This document shows, in pieces, positions 1-6,368 of a stretch of 7,839 nucleotides of DNA; the stretch's first letter is position 1, and the number at the start of each line of letters is the position of its first letter. The DNA comes from Acidobacteriota bacterium. GTDB taxonomy: Bacteria > Acidobacteriota > Vicinamibacteria > Vicinamibacterales > SCN-69-37. Under the pieces are notes generated by a model. It ran no database searches, was not told the origin of the DNA, and saw nothing but the letters and a program-made list of their open reading frames with translations. Both the position numbers and the translations under genes were made by a program. The DNA is taken from contig JAKALV010000153.1 in assembly GCA_021824055.1 (NCBI GenBank), positions 1 through 7,839 on the forward strand. The letters are read 5' to 3'.

Positions 1-1231
1 TCACCGAATGCACGGCCACGATCGACTCGTTGCCGTTGACCCGGCGGTACACCAGCCGCGCCATGAGCTTGTCGCCCTGCGCGTCGAGGCGTCGCTCGGT
101 GCCGGGTTGCGGCACGCAGTTGCTCAGCTGGCCGTCGCAAAGGTAGTGATACGGCGCGACCGTGATTTTCGTTGGCCCGTCCGCTTTCGTCTTCGACGGA
201 TCGTCCCAGTTCACCTTCAGCTGCCACGCATAGATCCCATCGTCTTCAAAACGCGTGCTGAGCTGCTCGGCGCCGGCCGCCATCATGATGTTGGGTGCGC
301 CCGCGGGTGGCGGCGTGTTGCCGTCGATGTCGGCGTTGTTGAGAAAATTGACGTTCTCGATGATCAGGCACTGCTCGCGCGCCGGCAGACCGTTCAGCAT
401 CTTGTCGCGTTCGACGACGCACGCGTGCTTCTGCGTTGCCACGGTCTCCGAGATGCGATTGTCGCCGGTGCTCGTCGGCACGTAGTAGCCGTCGGTCCAG
501 ATGGCGGGACGCGGATAGTCGGGAAACAGCGCGCGCAGGAACTCGTAGCGGTAGTACGAGCCCGTCGGATCGCTCGATGTGCTGATCGCGTAGCACATGC
601 CGTAGGGACCTTGCGGCTGCGGACCCGCGCCGCGACCGCGGCCGGCACCACCCGCGGGCGGCTGCGCTCCGCGCGCCGGCGCGTTGGGATCCGGTGGCGG
701 CGGAGGCGGCGGCACGAACAGTGGCATCGCGGCGCCGGGCTGACCGGCCACGCCCGGCACGCTGAACGTCGCGGGATCCCCGGCCTTGGGAATCGCGGGC
801 TGATCGGGCCGTTCCGGTCCGCGGCGAAACAGCGGCAGCACGAACAGCCATCGATCGGCAAGCTGGTCGTACCGAACGACCGCATCACCGCTCAGCATCG
901 CCTCGCATTGTCCGCCCCGGCCCTTGAAGAGCGTGTTTGTCGCCACGGGCCCGTAGAGCGGCGTGCCGGTCTCGGCGTACTTTTTCCCCTTCTTCGTGAA
1001 GATCGCCATCTGCGAGTTGACGATCTGGACGATGTGATCCGGGCCGACCGCCAGCGAGTTGTCCGACGGATTGCCGCGCGCGTTCGATCCGTGCGGTCCG
1101 CTGAAACCGAAGCCGAGGCCGTCGAAGCTCGCGGCAATGGTGATGCCGGGCTTCGCGCCCATCGTGGTTTGTTCGACACCTTGCTGCGCCACCACGACGG
1201 CGGCCAGAAGCCCGATCAGCATCCTTGTCAT
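1..1231 (-). CDS. Secreted protein of unknown function (C-terminus beyond window edge)
   Basis: The reading frame is open for 410 codons from ATG at 1231 to the left edge, with no stop, so the C-terminus is missing. The first 15 residues (MTRMLIGLLAAVVVA, then QQ) form a short signal peptide with a plausible Ala-Gln cleavage site, so export is likely. The mature part is rich in Gly, Asn, Asp and aromatic residues (DNSLAVGPDHIVQIVNSQMA at 57-76; DYPRPAIWTDGYYVPTSTGD at 238-257), a style typical of beta-rich surface or propeller-like proteins. Six cysteines (about 109, 213, 271, 288, 365, 372) could form disulfides. Residues about 174-210 are a low-complexity insert with seven prolines in a row followed by Gly/Arg/Pro/Gln. 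The start overlaps the stop of the upstream secreted-protein gene in an ATGA tetrad, so the two are probably translated together. I recognise no catalytic motif or named family. Existence of the gene is well supported by the signal peptide and overlap; function is open. Confidence 0.8.
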   Translation of the reverse strand, partial: MTRMLIGLLAAVVVAQQGVEQTTMGAKPGITIAASFDGLGFGFSGPHGSNARGNPSDNSLAVGPDHIVQIVNSQMAIFTKKGKKYAETGTPLYGPVATNTLFKGRGGQCEAMLSGDAVVRYDQLADRWLFVLPLFRRGPERPDQPAIPKAGDPATFSVPGVAGQPGAAMPLFVPPPPPPPDPNAPARGAQPPAGGAGRGRGAGPQPQGPYGMCYAISTSSDPTGSYYRYEFLRALFPDYPRPAIWTDGYYVPTSTGDNRISETVATQKHACVVERDKMLNGLPAREQCLIIENVNFLNNADIDGNTPPPAGAPNIMMAAGAEQLSTRFEDDGIYAWQLKVNWDDPSKTKADGPTKITVAPYHYLCDGQLSNCVPQPGTERRLDAQGDKLMARLVYRRVNGNESIVAVHSV

Positions 1232-2445
1232 TTCCGCGCCCGGATCGTGACGCGGTAACTGTTCTCGCTGTTCAGGTTGACGAGCGCGACGAACGCCTTG
1301 CCGTCGCGCGTCCGGCCGATCGTGGCCGACTGCGAGACGGCGGTCACGTCCCAGCCCGCGGGCAGCACCACCGTGTTGCGCAGGCCTTTCAGCGTGCGCG
1401 AAAACACGAGCTCGCCGTTGCCCATCTTGTAGCTGCCGTCGGCGATCACGCCGGTCACGCGCAGATGCGCGCTTTGCTTGTCGTTCGTGATCGGGACCCC
1501 GAGCGTCACCGACGTGACGGTGCCGTTCTTCCGCGGCGCCAGTGTTCTGGCGGTGTCGAGGTCGATGATCTTGAGGTCCGTCAGCGCCATGTAACCAAGC
1601 GCGTCGATCGTGGCCGTGGCGCCCTTGCGCGTGTCGCTGTATGTCTGCTCGACGTCGATCTTCCCCGTCTCCGGCGCCTCGAGCGTGTAGAGCGTCTTGA
1701 TGTCGTCCGCGAACATATCGGTGTACGCCCGCGGCGCCATGATGGCCGACGTCTTGTGCGCGTGAATCGTGAGGTTGTTCGATCCGCCGCTCGGACTCGC
1801 GAACGACAGCTTCAGCCGTCCATCCGCGGTCGTCGACATCTGCGCCGCGATGTTCGCCGACGTGAACGCGTAGCCCTTCGGCAGGAGCACGCCGAGCCGG
1901 TAGCCGGCGAGGCTGCGCACCCAGACGAGATCGTCGCCGTGGACCTGATACGTCCGCGCATCCTTATAGGTCTTGTAGATCAGCACGCGGCCGATGCCGC
2001 CCTCGGGGATCGGCGCCGGCAGCGTGGCGACGATGGCATGCTCGCCGTTCGGCTGCTCGCCGTACGTGAACGTGACGGGCTGTCCGGTGCGCGGATCGAA
2101 CACCGACACATCCGTCCCCTCGCTGCCGGGCCGCGTCGCGTTCGTGATCGTCGTGGCGCCGGCGCGCGTGCTCTCGAGCATGTAGGTGATCGCAAACTGC
2201 TCCGTCCCCGGCGCAAGAATCTCGTACTGCGTGTACGCCTCCTGCGTGAACAGCGCGCTCGACACCGGCGCGGGCAGCAACGACCCGTCGGCGTTCATCC
2301 GGCCGCCCGGAAACGGCGTGCCGGCCTGCGACGCGCCCTGGCCTTGTCCTCGTCCCCCGCCCTGACCGCGCTCCGGGCTCTGGGCCATTCCCACCGAGAA
2401 CACACACACGGCGGCCGCGGCCGCCACGAGGAGTTTGATGCTCAT
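1228..2445 (-). CDS. Secreted protein of unknown function, 405 aa
   Basis: The protein begins with a clear signal peptide: MSIK, a hydrophobic Ala/Val core, and GMA before Gln22 as likely cleavage site. Residues about 23-60 are a flexible Gly/Gln/Arg/Pro linker. The remaining roughly 340 residues have no membrane segment and alternate short hydrophobic and polar stretches with many Thr, Gly, Asp and Tyr, suggesting a beta-sandwich-rich periplasmic or surface protein. There is one cysteine, in the signal peptide (C14), with no following lipobox pattern, so it is not an obvious lipoprotein. The C-terminus (SYRVTIRARK) looks like a closing beta strand. Its TGA stop overlaps the ATG of the next secreted-protein gene (ATGA, 1228-1231), indicating a two-gene operon and perhaps a shared job outside the cell. 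I do not recognise the family; a role in binding, scaffolding or envelope function would be a guess. Upstream there is no Shine-Dalgarno but a -10-like hexamer lies very near the start. Confidence 0.8.
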   Translation of the reverse strand: MSIKLLVAAAAAVCVFSVGMAQSPERGQGGGRGQGQGASQAGTPFPGGRMNADGSLLPAPVSSALFTQEAYTQYEILAPGTEQFAITYMLESTRAGATTITNATRPGSEGTDVSVFDPRTGQPVTFTYGEQPNGEHAIVATLPAPIPEGGIGRVLIYKTYKDARTYQVHGDDLVWVRSLAGYRLGVLLPKGYAFTSANIAAQMSTTADGRLKLSFASPSGGSNNLTIHAHKTSAIMAPRAYTDMFADDIKTLYTLEAPETGKIDVEQTYSDTRKGATATIDALGYMALTDLKIIDLDTARTLAPRKNGTVTSVTLGVPITNDKQSAHLRVTGVIADGSYKMGNGELVFSRTLKGLRNTVVLPAGWDVTAVSQSATIGRTRDGKAFVALVNLNSENSYRVTIRARK

Positions 2446-2452
2446 GCGCAGG

Positions 2453-2458
2453 AGTATA
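2453..2458 (-). promoter_or_regulatory. Candidate -10 element (TATACT) for the secreted-protein operon
   Basis: On the minus strand TATACT matches TATAAT at five of six positions and ends 7 bases before the ATG at 2445. Transcription would then begin at or within a base or two of the start codon, giving a leaderless mRNA; no Shine-Dalgarno is visible in the 7-base gap. The position 17 bases upstream holds no good -35 (GGGCGA). This is a motif match only. Confidence 0.4.
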
Positions 2459-2494
2459 AGCCCGCGCCGCCGCGTTCGCCCGGCGGCTTCGGAG

Positions 2495-2500
2495 TAAAGT
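2495..2500 (+). promoter_or_regulatory. Weak candidate -10 element (TAAAGT) for the MATE gene
   Basis: TAAAGT matches TATAAT at four of six positions and ends 10 bases before the MATE start at 2511, so the leader would be only a few bases long. The nearest purine-rich stretch (GGAG, 2491-2494) is 16 bases from the ATG, too far for an ordinary ribosome binding site. The 65-base divergent gap 2446-2510 therefore seems to carry two back-to-back promoters with almost no leaders. Evidence is weak. Confidence 0.25.
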
Positions 2501-2510
2501 ATCGCTTCCC

Positions 2511-3848
2511 ATGCAGGATCTCACCACCGGCCCCGTCACCCGGCATCTGCTGAAGACGTCGAGCTTCATGCTCGTGACGATGGTGGTGCAGACGTTGTAC
2601 TTCCTGGTGGACCTCTATTGGGTCGGCCACCTCGGCACGACGGCCGTGGCCGCGGTGGGCATCGCCGGCAACATCACGTTCATTGTGCTCGCGCTGACGC
2701 AGATGCTCGGCGTCGGCACCACCACGCTCGTGTCGCACGCCGCGGGCCGCAAGGATCACGAGTACGGACTGCTCGTCTTCAACCAATCGCAGGTCCTGTC
2801 GATGCTCGCCGGCGTGGCGACGCTCGTGGTCGGGCTCGCCACCCGCCGCGCGTACACCGCTTCGGTCGGCGCCGACGCGGCCACCGCGGCGATGGCGAAC
2901 GCCTACCTGATCTGGTTCATCCCCGCGATGGCACTGCAATTCGCGATCGTGGCGATGGGGGCGGCGCTGCGCGGCCTCGGCCAGTTCAAGCCCGGCATGG
3001 TCGTCTCGACGTCAACGATCGTGCTCAACATGGTGCTCGCGCCGATCCTGATCTTCGGCTGGGGCACGGGCCATCCGCTGGGCGTGGCCGGCGCGGCCGT
3101 GGCCACGTTCATTTCGATCGTGGTCGGCGTGATCTGGCTGACGACGTACTTCTTCGACAAGGATTCGTTCCTGCGGTTCACGCCGAGGGACTGGACGCCG
3201 CAGCTGGGTCTCTGGCGAAAGATGCTCGGCATCGGCCTGCCGTCGGGCCTCGAGTTCTTTCTGATGGCGGTCTATCTGTTTGTTGTGTACTCGATCATCA
3301 AGCCGTTCGGCGCCGAGGCGCAGGCCGGCTTCGGCATCGGCGGCCGCGTGGTGCAGGCGGGCTTCATGCCCGTCGTGGCGCTGGGCTTCGCGGTGGCGCC
3401 GGTGGCGGGCCAGAACGTCGGCGCGAAGCTCGGCTTGCGCGTGCGCGAAACGTACAAGAGCGCCGCGGTGCTGGCCATCGTGGTGATGTCGCTGTTCGCG
3501 ATGTTCTGCCGGATCGCGCCGGGCGCGCTCATCGGCATCTTCTCGAGCGACCCGCGGGTACTCAACGTGGGCGGAGAGTACCTGAGAATCGTGGCCTGGA
3601 GCTACGTGGCGTCGGGCCTCATCTTCGTCAACTCCAGCATGTTTCAGGCGCTCGGCAACACCATGCCGTCGCTCGTGACATCGGCCACGCGCATTGTCAT
3701 TGTGTCGGTGCCCGCCATTCTGCTGTCGCAGCGACCCGGGTTTGCGCTGCGCGAGATCTGGTACCTGTCGGTCGCGTCGGTCCTCGTGCAGCTTGGCTTC
3801 AGCCTGTGGCTGCTGCGACGCGAACTGACGAAGAAGCTGGGTGCATGA
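2511..3848 (+). CDS. MATE family efflux transporter
   Basis: At 445 residues with about twelve hydrophobic segments this is a full-length multidrug and toxic compound extrusion transporter, an inner-membrane antiporter that uses the sodium or proton gradient to expel cationic or other toxic compounds. Family marks are visible in both six-helix halves: GPVTRHLLKTSSFML then FLVDLYWVGHLG at 7-42, AAVGIAGNI at 47-55, the ALRGLGQFKPGM loop at 152-163, NMVLAPILIFG at 173-183 followed by GVAGAAVAT at 191-199, and in the second half PVAGQNVGA at 297-305 and SSMFQALGNTMPS before the last helices. The start at 2511 places the usual cytoplasmic N-terminus directly before helix 1 and is the natural choice. 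It is transcribed away from the secreted-protein operon, and its final codons overlap the TMEM175 remnant by 8 bases. Substrate cannot be told from sequence. Family assignment is firm; NorM-like versus DinF-like is not decided. Confidence 0.93.
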   Translation: MQDLTTGPVTRHLLKTSSFMLVTMVVQTLYFLVDLYWVGHLGTTAVAAVGIAGNITFIVLALTQMLGVGTTTLVSHAAGRKDHEYGLLVFNQSQVLSMLAGVATLVVGLATRRAYTASVGADAATAAMANAYLIWFIPAMALQFAIVAMGAALRGLGQFKPGMVVSTSTIVLNMVLAPILIFGWGTGHPLGVAGAAVATFISIVVGVIWLTTYFFDKDSFLRFTPRDWTPQLGLWRKMLGIGLPSGLEFFLMAVYLFVVYSIIKPFGAEAQAGFGIGGRVVQAGFMPVVALGFAVAPVAGQNVGAKLGLRVRETYKSAAVLAIVVMSLFAMFCRIAPGALIGIFSSDPRVLNVGGEYLRIVAWSYVASGLIFVNSSMFQALGNTMPSLVTSATRIVIVSVPAILLSQRPGFALREIWYLSVASVLVQLGFSLWLLRRELTKKLGA

Positions 3849-4224
3849 CGTGCTCAGCTACGTCTACCTCGGCATCTACTGGAACAACCATCACCATCTG
3901 CTGCACACCGTGGAGCGCATTGACGGCGCGATCATGTGGGCCAATCTGCATCTGCTGTTCTGGCTGTCGGTCGTGCCGTTCACCACGGCTCGGATGGGCA
4001 CGTACCCGCGTATGCCCGAACCCGCGGCGCTGTACGGATGTTCGCTGCTGATGGCGGCGATCGCGTACACGCTGCTTGTTCGCGCCATCATCGCGGAGCA
4101 ACCGCGCTTCAGCGGCGGCCGGCACTCGAGGCTGCGCGAGGATGCGCTGTTCGCCGCGGTGGCCGTGATCTGGCTGATTCCCGACCGGCGGATTTCCCGC
4201 AAGCTGGAGGACGGGACGAGCTAG
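3841..4224 (+). pseudogene. TMEM175-type potassium channel (DUF1211), 5'-truncated remnant
   Basis: The 127-codon frame begins at a GTG inside the last codons of the MATE gene. Its first part, VLSYVYLGIYWNNHHHLL and then HTVERIDGAIMWANLHLLFW, is the hallmark centre of bacterial TMEM175 (DUF1211) proteins, and it ends with the family-like VAVIWLIPDRRI. Intact bacterial members, from memory, have about 200 residues and open with an EAFSDG-type first helix that lines the pore; that whole segment (roughly 50 residues) is absent. An in-frame TGA at 3826-3828 and the MATE coding sequence leave no room for it upstream. A second loss appears near residues 88-102, where only a short hydrophilic stretch (RFSGGRHSRLREDALF) joins two parts normally separated by another helix. 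Without the first helix the protein should not form a selective channel. I call it a decayed gene; a short functional protein translated by coupling to MATE is the alternative. Confidence 0.75.
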
Positions 4225-4256
4225 CTGGAGCGCATTTCACATTGCTGTAGCCGCCA

Positions 4257-4413
4257 GTCCAAGGTTCAGGGTTCAACGTCCAAGGTCACTTGTTGTTCGC
4301 AGGTCCGGCGGGTCTTGCGTCCGATGTTCGCGTGCACATGAACCGAGGACCCAGGGACCGACAGGACCCGAGGACGACGAGTGACGTTGGACCGTGGACC
4401 TTGAACCATGGAC
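4257..4413. repeat. 157-bp intergenic element with 34-bp imperfect inverted ends
   Basis: Arms at 4257-4290 and 4380-4413 are inverted copies matching at 28 of 34 positions by my alignment, separated by 89 bases. The arms are themselves built of related short words: TCCAAGGT occurs at 4258 and again at 4279, and the right arm repeats GGACC. The interior holds further GGACC/GGTCC words, so the RNA could fold into one long hairpin. No open frame of gene-like quality lies inside. It sits between two convergent transcription units beside a decayed gene. It resembles a non-coding palindromic repeat or small MITE-like element; I see no sure target-site duplication. It might also end transcription from both sides. 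Confidence 0.7.
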
Positions 4414-4440
4414 GACACGACGCCGAACTGAATACTGCTC

Positions 4441-4470
4441 TAGCGGCCGTGCGCGGAGGCGTACGCGCTA
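4441..4470 (-). terminator. Strong hairpin at the end of the argR operon, possible terminator
   Basis: Bases 4441-4454 and 4459-4470 pair as a GC-rich stem of about 12 pairs (one G-U, one 2-base bulge) closed by a 4-base loop GGAG. The stem includes the TAG stop of the last operon gene (4468-4470). No T-run follows on either strand, so it is not a classic intrinsic terminator; it may stabilise the 3' end or help end transcription. Moderate to low confidence. Confidence 0.35.
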
Positions 4471-4977
4471 CACGTAATGCCCGACGCTCATGCAGATGAG
4501 CGCGATCGCCATCAGCACCAGCGTGATCTTGCTCGACGTCGCCATGCTCTGCTGCAGCGCCGCGGCCTGCTGCATCAACGTGGCCTTCCCGGGGCCGTCG
4601 GGCATCGGGCCGGCCTGCTGCATGAGGGCCACGACTTTCCTGGCCTTGCGGCCGACGCCGCTGCCGATGATCGCCGCCAGGATGCCGGCGATGCCGCCGA
4701 TGCCGAACACGCGGCCCGCCATCGAGCCGCTGATGACGGGATCGAATCCGCTCGTGAAATGGTAGTAGAGGTACAGCCCGCTCAGCGTGACCAGCCCGGC
4801 CATGCTCGGAATGAACATCAGCATCCCGCGCTTCTGCACGCCGTGCATCACCTGGCCCCCCGCCGCTTTGGCCTCCTGAATCGCCGGCAGAAAGAAGAAA
4901 GTGGCCGCGAAGACCGCGCCGATCCAGACCGCCGCCAGCAGAATGTGCAGAACCCGAACGATGAGGAATGTGGTCAT
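4468..4977 (-). CDS. Small four-helix integral membrane protein, CopD/DUF2269-like
   Basis: This 169-residue protein has four predicted membrane helices at about 5-28, 53-72, 88-108 and 149-167. Helix 1 (VRVLHILLAAVWIGAVFAATFF) carries the His11 and Trp18-Ile-Gly pattern seen in CopD-type and DUF2269-type membrane proteins, where such histidines may bind metal or haem; His166 near the C-terminus could be a second ligand. A Met/Gln/Lys-rich loop (about 110-148, including two LMQQA copies at 118-122 and 134-138) lies between helices 3 and 4. The ATG at 4977 overlaps the argH stop (ATGA, 4974-4977) and a GGGGAG ribosome binding site precedes it by 8 bases, so it is the last gene of the arginine operon. 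Nothing in the sequence ties it to arginine chemistry; transport or redox roles are possible. Membrane topology is secure, family assignment tentative. Confidence 0.75.
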   Translation of the reverse strand: MTTFLIVRVLHILLAAVWIGAVFAATFFFLPAIQEAKAAGGQVMHGVQKRGMLMFIPSMAGLVTLSGLYLYYHFTSGFDPVISGSMAGRVFGIGGIAGILAAIIGSGVGRKARKVVALMQQAGPMPDGPGKATLMQQAAALQQSMATSSKITLVLMAIALICMSVGHYV

Positions 4978-6368
4978 GACGTGTGCTCCCCCCGGAGCCA
5001 GGTGTTGATATCGCCCAGCGCGGCGCGCACCGCGTGCGGCCCGGTGGACTGCGGCGTCAGTCGCGCGGCCACCGCGGCCTCGGGCGTGACGGCCGCAAAG
5101 ATCGTCTCGTCGAAGTGCTCACTGTATCGCCGCCAGTCGGCCAATGCCATCGCCGTGTAGTCATGACCGGCGGCATACAGATCGCGGGCGATCCTGCCGG
5201 ACAGTTCGTGCGCCGTCCGGAACGGCATGCCCTTGTGCACCAGATAGTCGGCCACTTCGGTCGCCAGCAACAAGCCGGATGCCGCGGCCCGCGTCACCTC
5301 CGCGCGCAGCGTGAGCGTGCGGACGACCGTGGCGGTCGTGCGCGCGCAGGCGATGACGGTGTCCTCGGCCTCGAACGCGATGGCCTTGTCTTCCTGCAGA
5401 TCCTTGTTGTACCCGAGCGGCAGGCCCTTCATCGTCATCAGCCAGCCGGAGAGCAGACCCGCCACTTTGCCGGACTTGCCACGGACGAGCTCGAGCGGAT
5501 CGGGGTTCTTCTTCTGCGGCATCAGGCTCGACCCGGTGGCCACCGAGTCGTCGAGTTCGAAGAACCCGAACTCCTCGCTCGTCCAGAGGATCACGTCCTC
5601 CGCGAGCCGTGACAGATGCACCATCGTCATCGCGCAGGCGAAGAGAAACGCGGCCACGAAGTCGCGGTCGCCCGAGGTGTCGATGCTGTTGGCGGTCACG
5701 CGCGTGAAGCCCAGCGCCCCGGCGAGGAAGGCGGTGTCGATGTCGTAGGCCGTGCCGGCGATGGCCCCCGAGCCGAGCGGCATCACGTCCGCCTCCGCGC
5801 GCGCGGCGTCGAAGCGTTCGCAATCGCGGCGGAAGACCTGCGCGTGCGCGAGCCACATGTGCGCCACGAGCACGGGTTGCGCGCGCCGCATGTGCGTGTA
5901 GGACGGCATCACGGCCTGGCCCGCCGACTCGGCCTGGCCGGCGAGCGCGGCCACGAGGCCGGCGAGCGTCGTTTGAATCTCCGGAATGCGGCGGCGCAGA
6001 TAGAGGCGGAAGTCCACCGACACCTGCTCGTTGCGCGAGCGGCCGGTGTGCAGGCGCTTGCCGGTGTCGCCGATGCGGGCGATCAGTTCGCGCTCGACGA
6101 AGGAGTGCACGTCTTCGTCGTCGGCGCGGTCGATGAGCGCGGCGTCGGCGTGCACCGCGGCGCGAATGGCGTCCAGGCCCTGCACGATGGCGTCGATGTC
6201 GGCCGCCTTCAGCACGCCGGCTTTGCCGAGCGCGCGCGCCCAGGCGGCGCTCGCCGTGAGGTCGTCATCCAGCAGGCGCTTGTCCACGGGCAGCGACTTG
6301 CCGTAGGCGAACACGTCGGCGTCGGGCGCCGCATCAAATCGACCGGACCACAGGTTGCTAGCGGACAT
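4974..6368 (-). CDS. argH: Argininosuccinate lyase
   Basis: ArgH catalyses the last step of arginine synthesis in the cytoplasm, splitting argininosuccinate into arginine and fumarate; the active enzyme is a tetramer of the fumarase/aspartase superfamily. The 464 residues match the usual length. Visible family marks, in order: NLWSGRF at 5-11, HTGRSRNEQ at 107-115, SYTHMRRAQP with the catalytic His159 at 156-165, and the superfamily signature GSSLMPQKKNPD at 279-290 carrying the catalytic serine loop, followed by YNKDLQEDK at 320-328 and GMPFRTAH. All expected active-site motifs appear intact. The start at 6368 gives the standard N-terminus, overlaps the end of the argG-like gene by 11 bases and has GAGG about 9 bases upstream. 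The C-terminal GGTAP-like stretch of many ArgH proteins reads STGPHAV here, which is a mild deviation. It is surely co-transcribed with the genes on either side. Confidence 0.96.
   Translation of the reverse strand: MSASNLWSGRFDAAPDADVFAYGKSLPVDKRLLDDDLTASAAWARALGKAGVLKAADIDAIVQGLDAIRAAVHADAALIDRADDEDVHSFVERELIARIGDTGKRLHTGRSRNEQVSVDFRLYLRRRIPEIQTTLAGLVAALAGQAESAGQAVMPSYTHMRRAQPVLVAHMWLAHAQVFRRDCERFDAARAEADVMPLGSGAIAGTAYDIDTAFLAGALGFTRVTANSIDTSGDRDFVAAFLFACAMTMVHLSRLAEDVILWTSEEFGFFELDDSVATGSSLMPQKKNPDPLELVRGKSGKVAGLLSGWLMTMKGLPLGYNKDLQEDKAIAFEAEDTVIACARTTATVVRTLTLRAEVTRAAASGLLLATEVADYLVHKGMPFRTAHELSGRIARDLYAAGHDYTAMALADWRRYSEHFDETIFAAVTPEAAVAARLTPQSTGPHAVRAALGDINTWLRGEHTS

Noticed and set aside
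690..712. Short GGC/GGA repeat tract
   Set aside because: On the minus strand it encodes seven prolines in a row within a low-complexity linker; no separate element is needed.
8..1258. 416-codon plus-strand open frame
   Set aside because: Its product is an Arg/Ala/His-rich composition typical of an antisense frame in GC-rich DNA; the opposite strand carries a signal peptide, an ATGA overlap and protein-like composition.
2410..2425. Perfect 16-base palindrome GGCGGCCGCGGCCGCC
   Set aside because: It is the GC-rich codon run for consecutive alanines in a signal peptide, so coding explains it.
1225..2553. 442-codon plus-strand open frame
   Set aside because: Arg/Val/Asp-rich shadow of the minus-strand secreted protein, with no recognisable domain.
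2618..4051. 477-codon plus-strand open frame over the MATE gene
   Set aside because: It is a shifted frame of the MATE gene, rich in Arg, Gly and Ala, with no membrane helices or motifs.
4290..4499. 69-codon plus-strand frame inside and beyond the inverted-repeat element
   Set aside because: It crosses a repeat arm and runs into the 3' end of the convergent gene; low-quality composition and no ribosome binding site.
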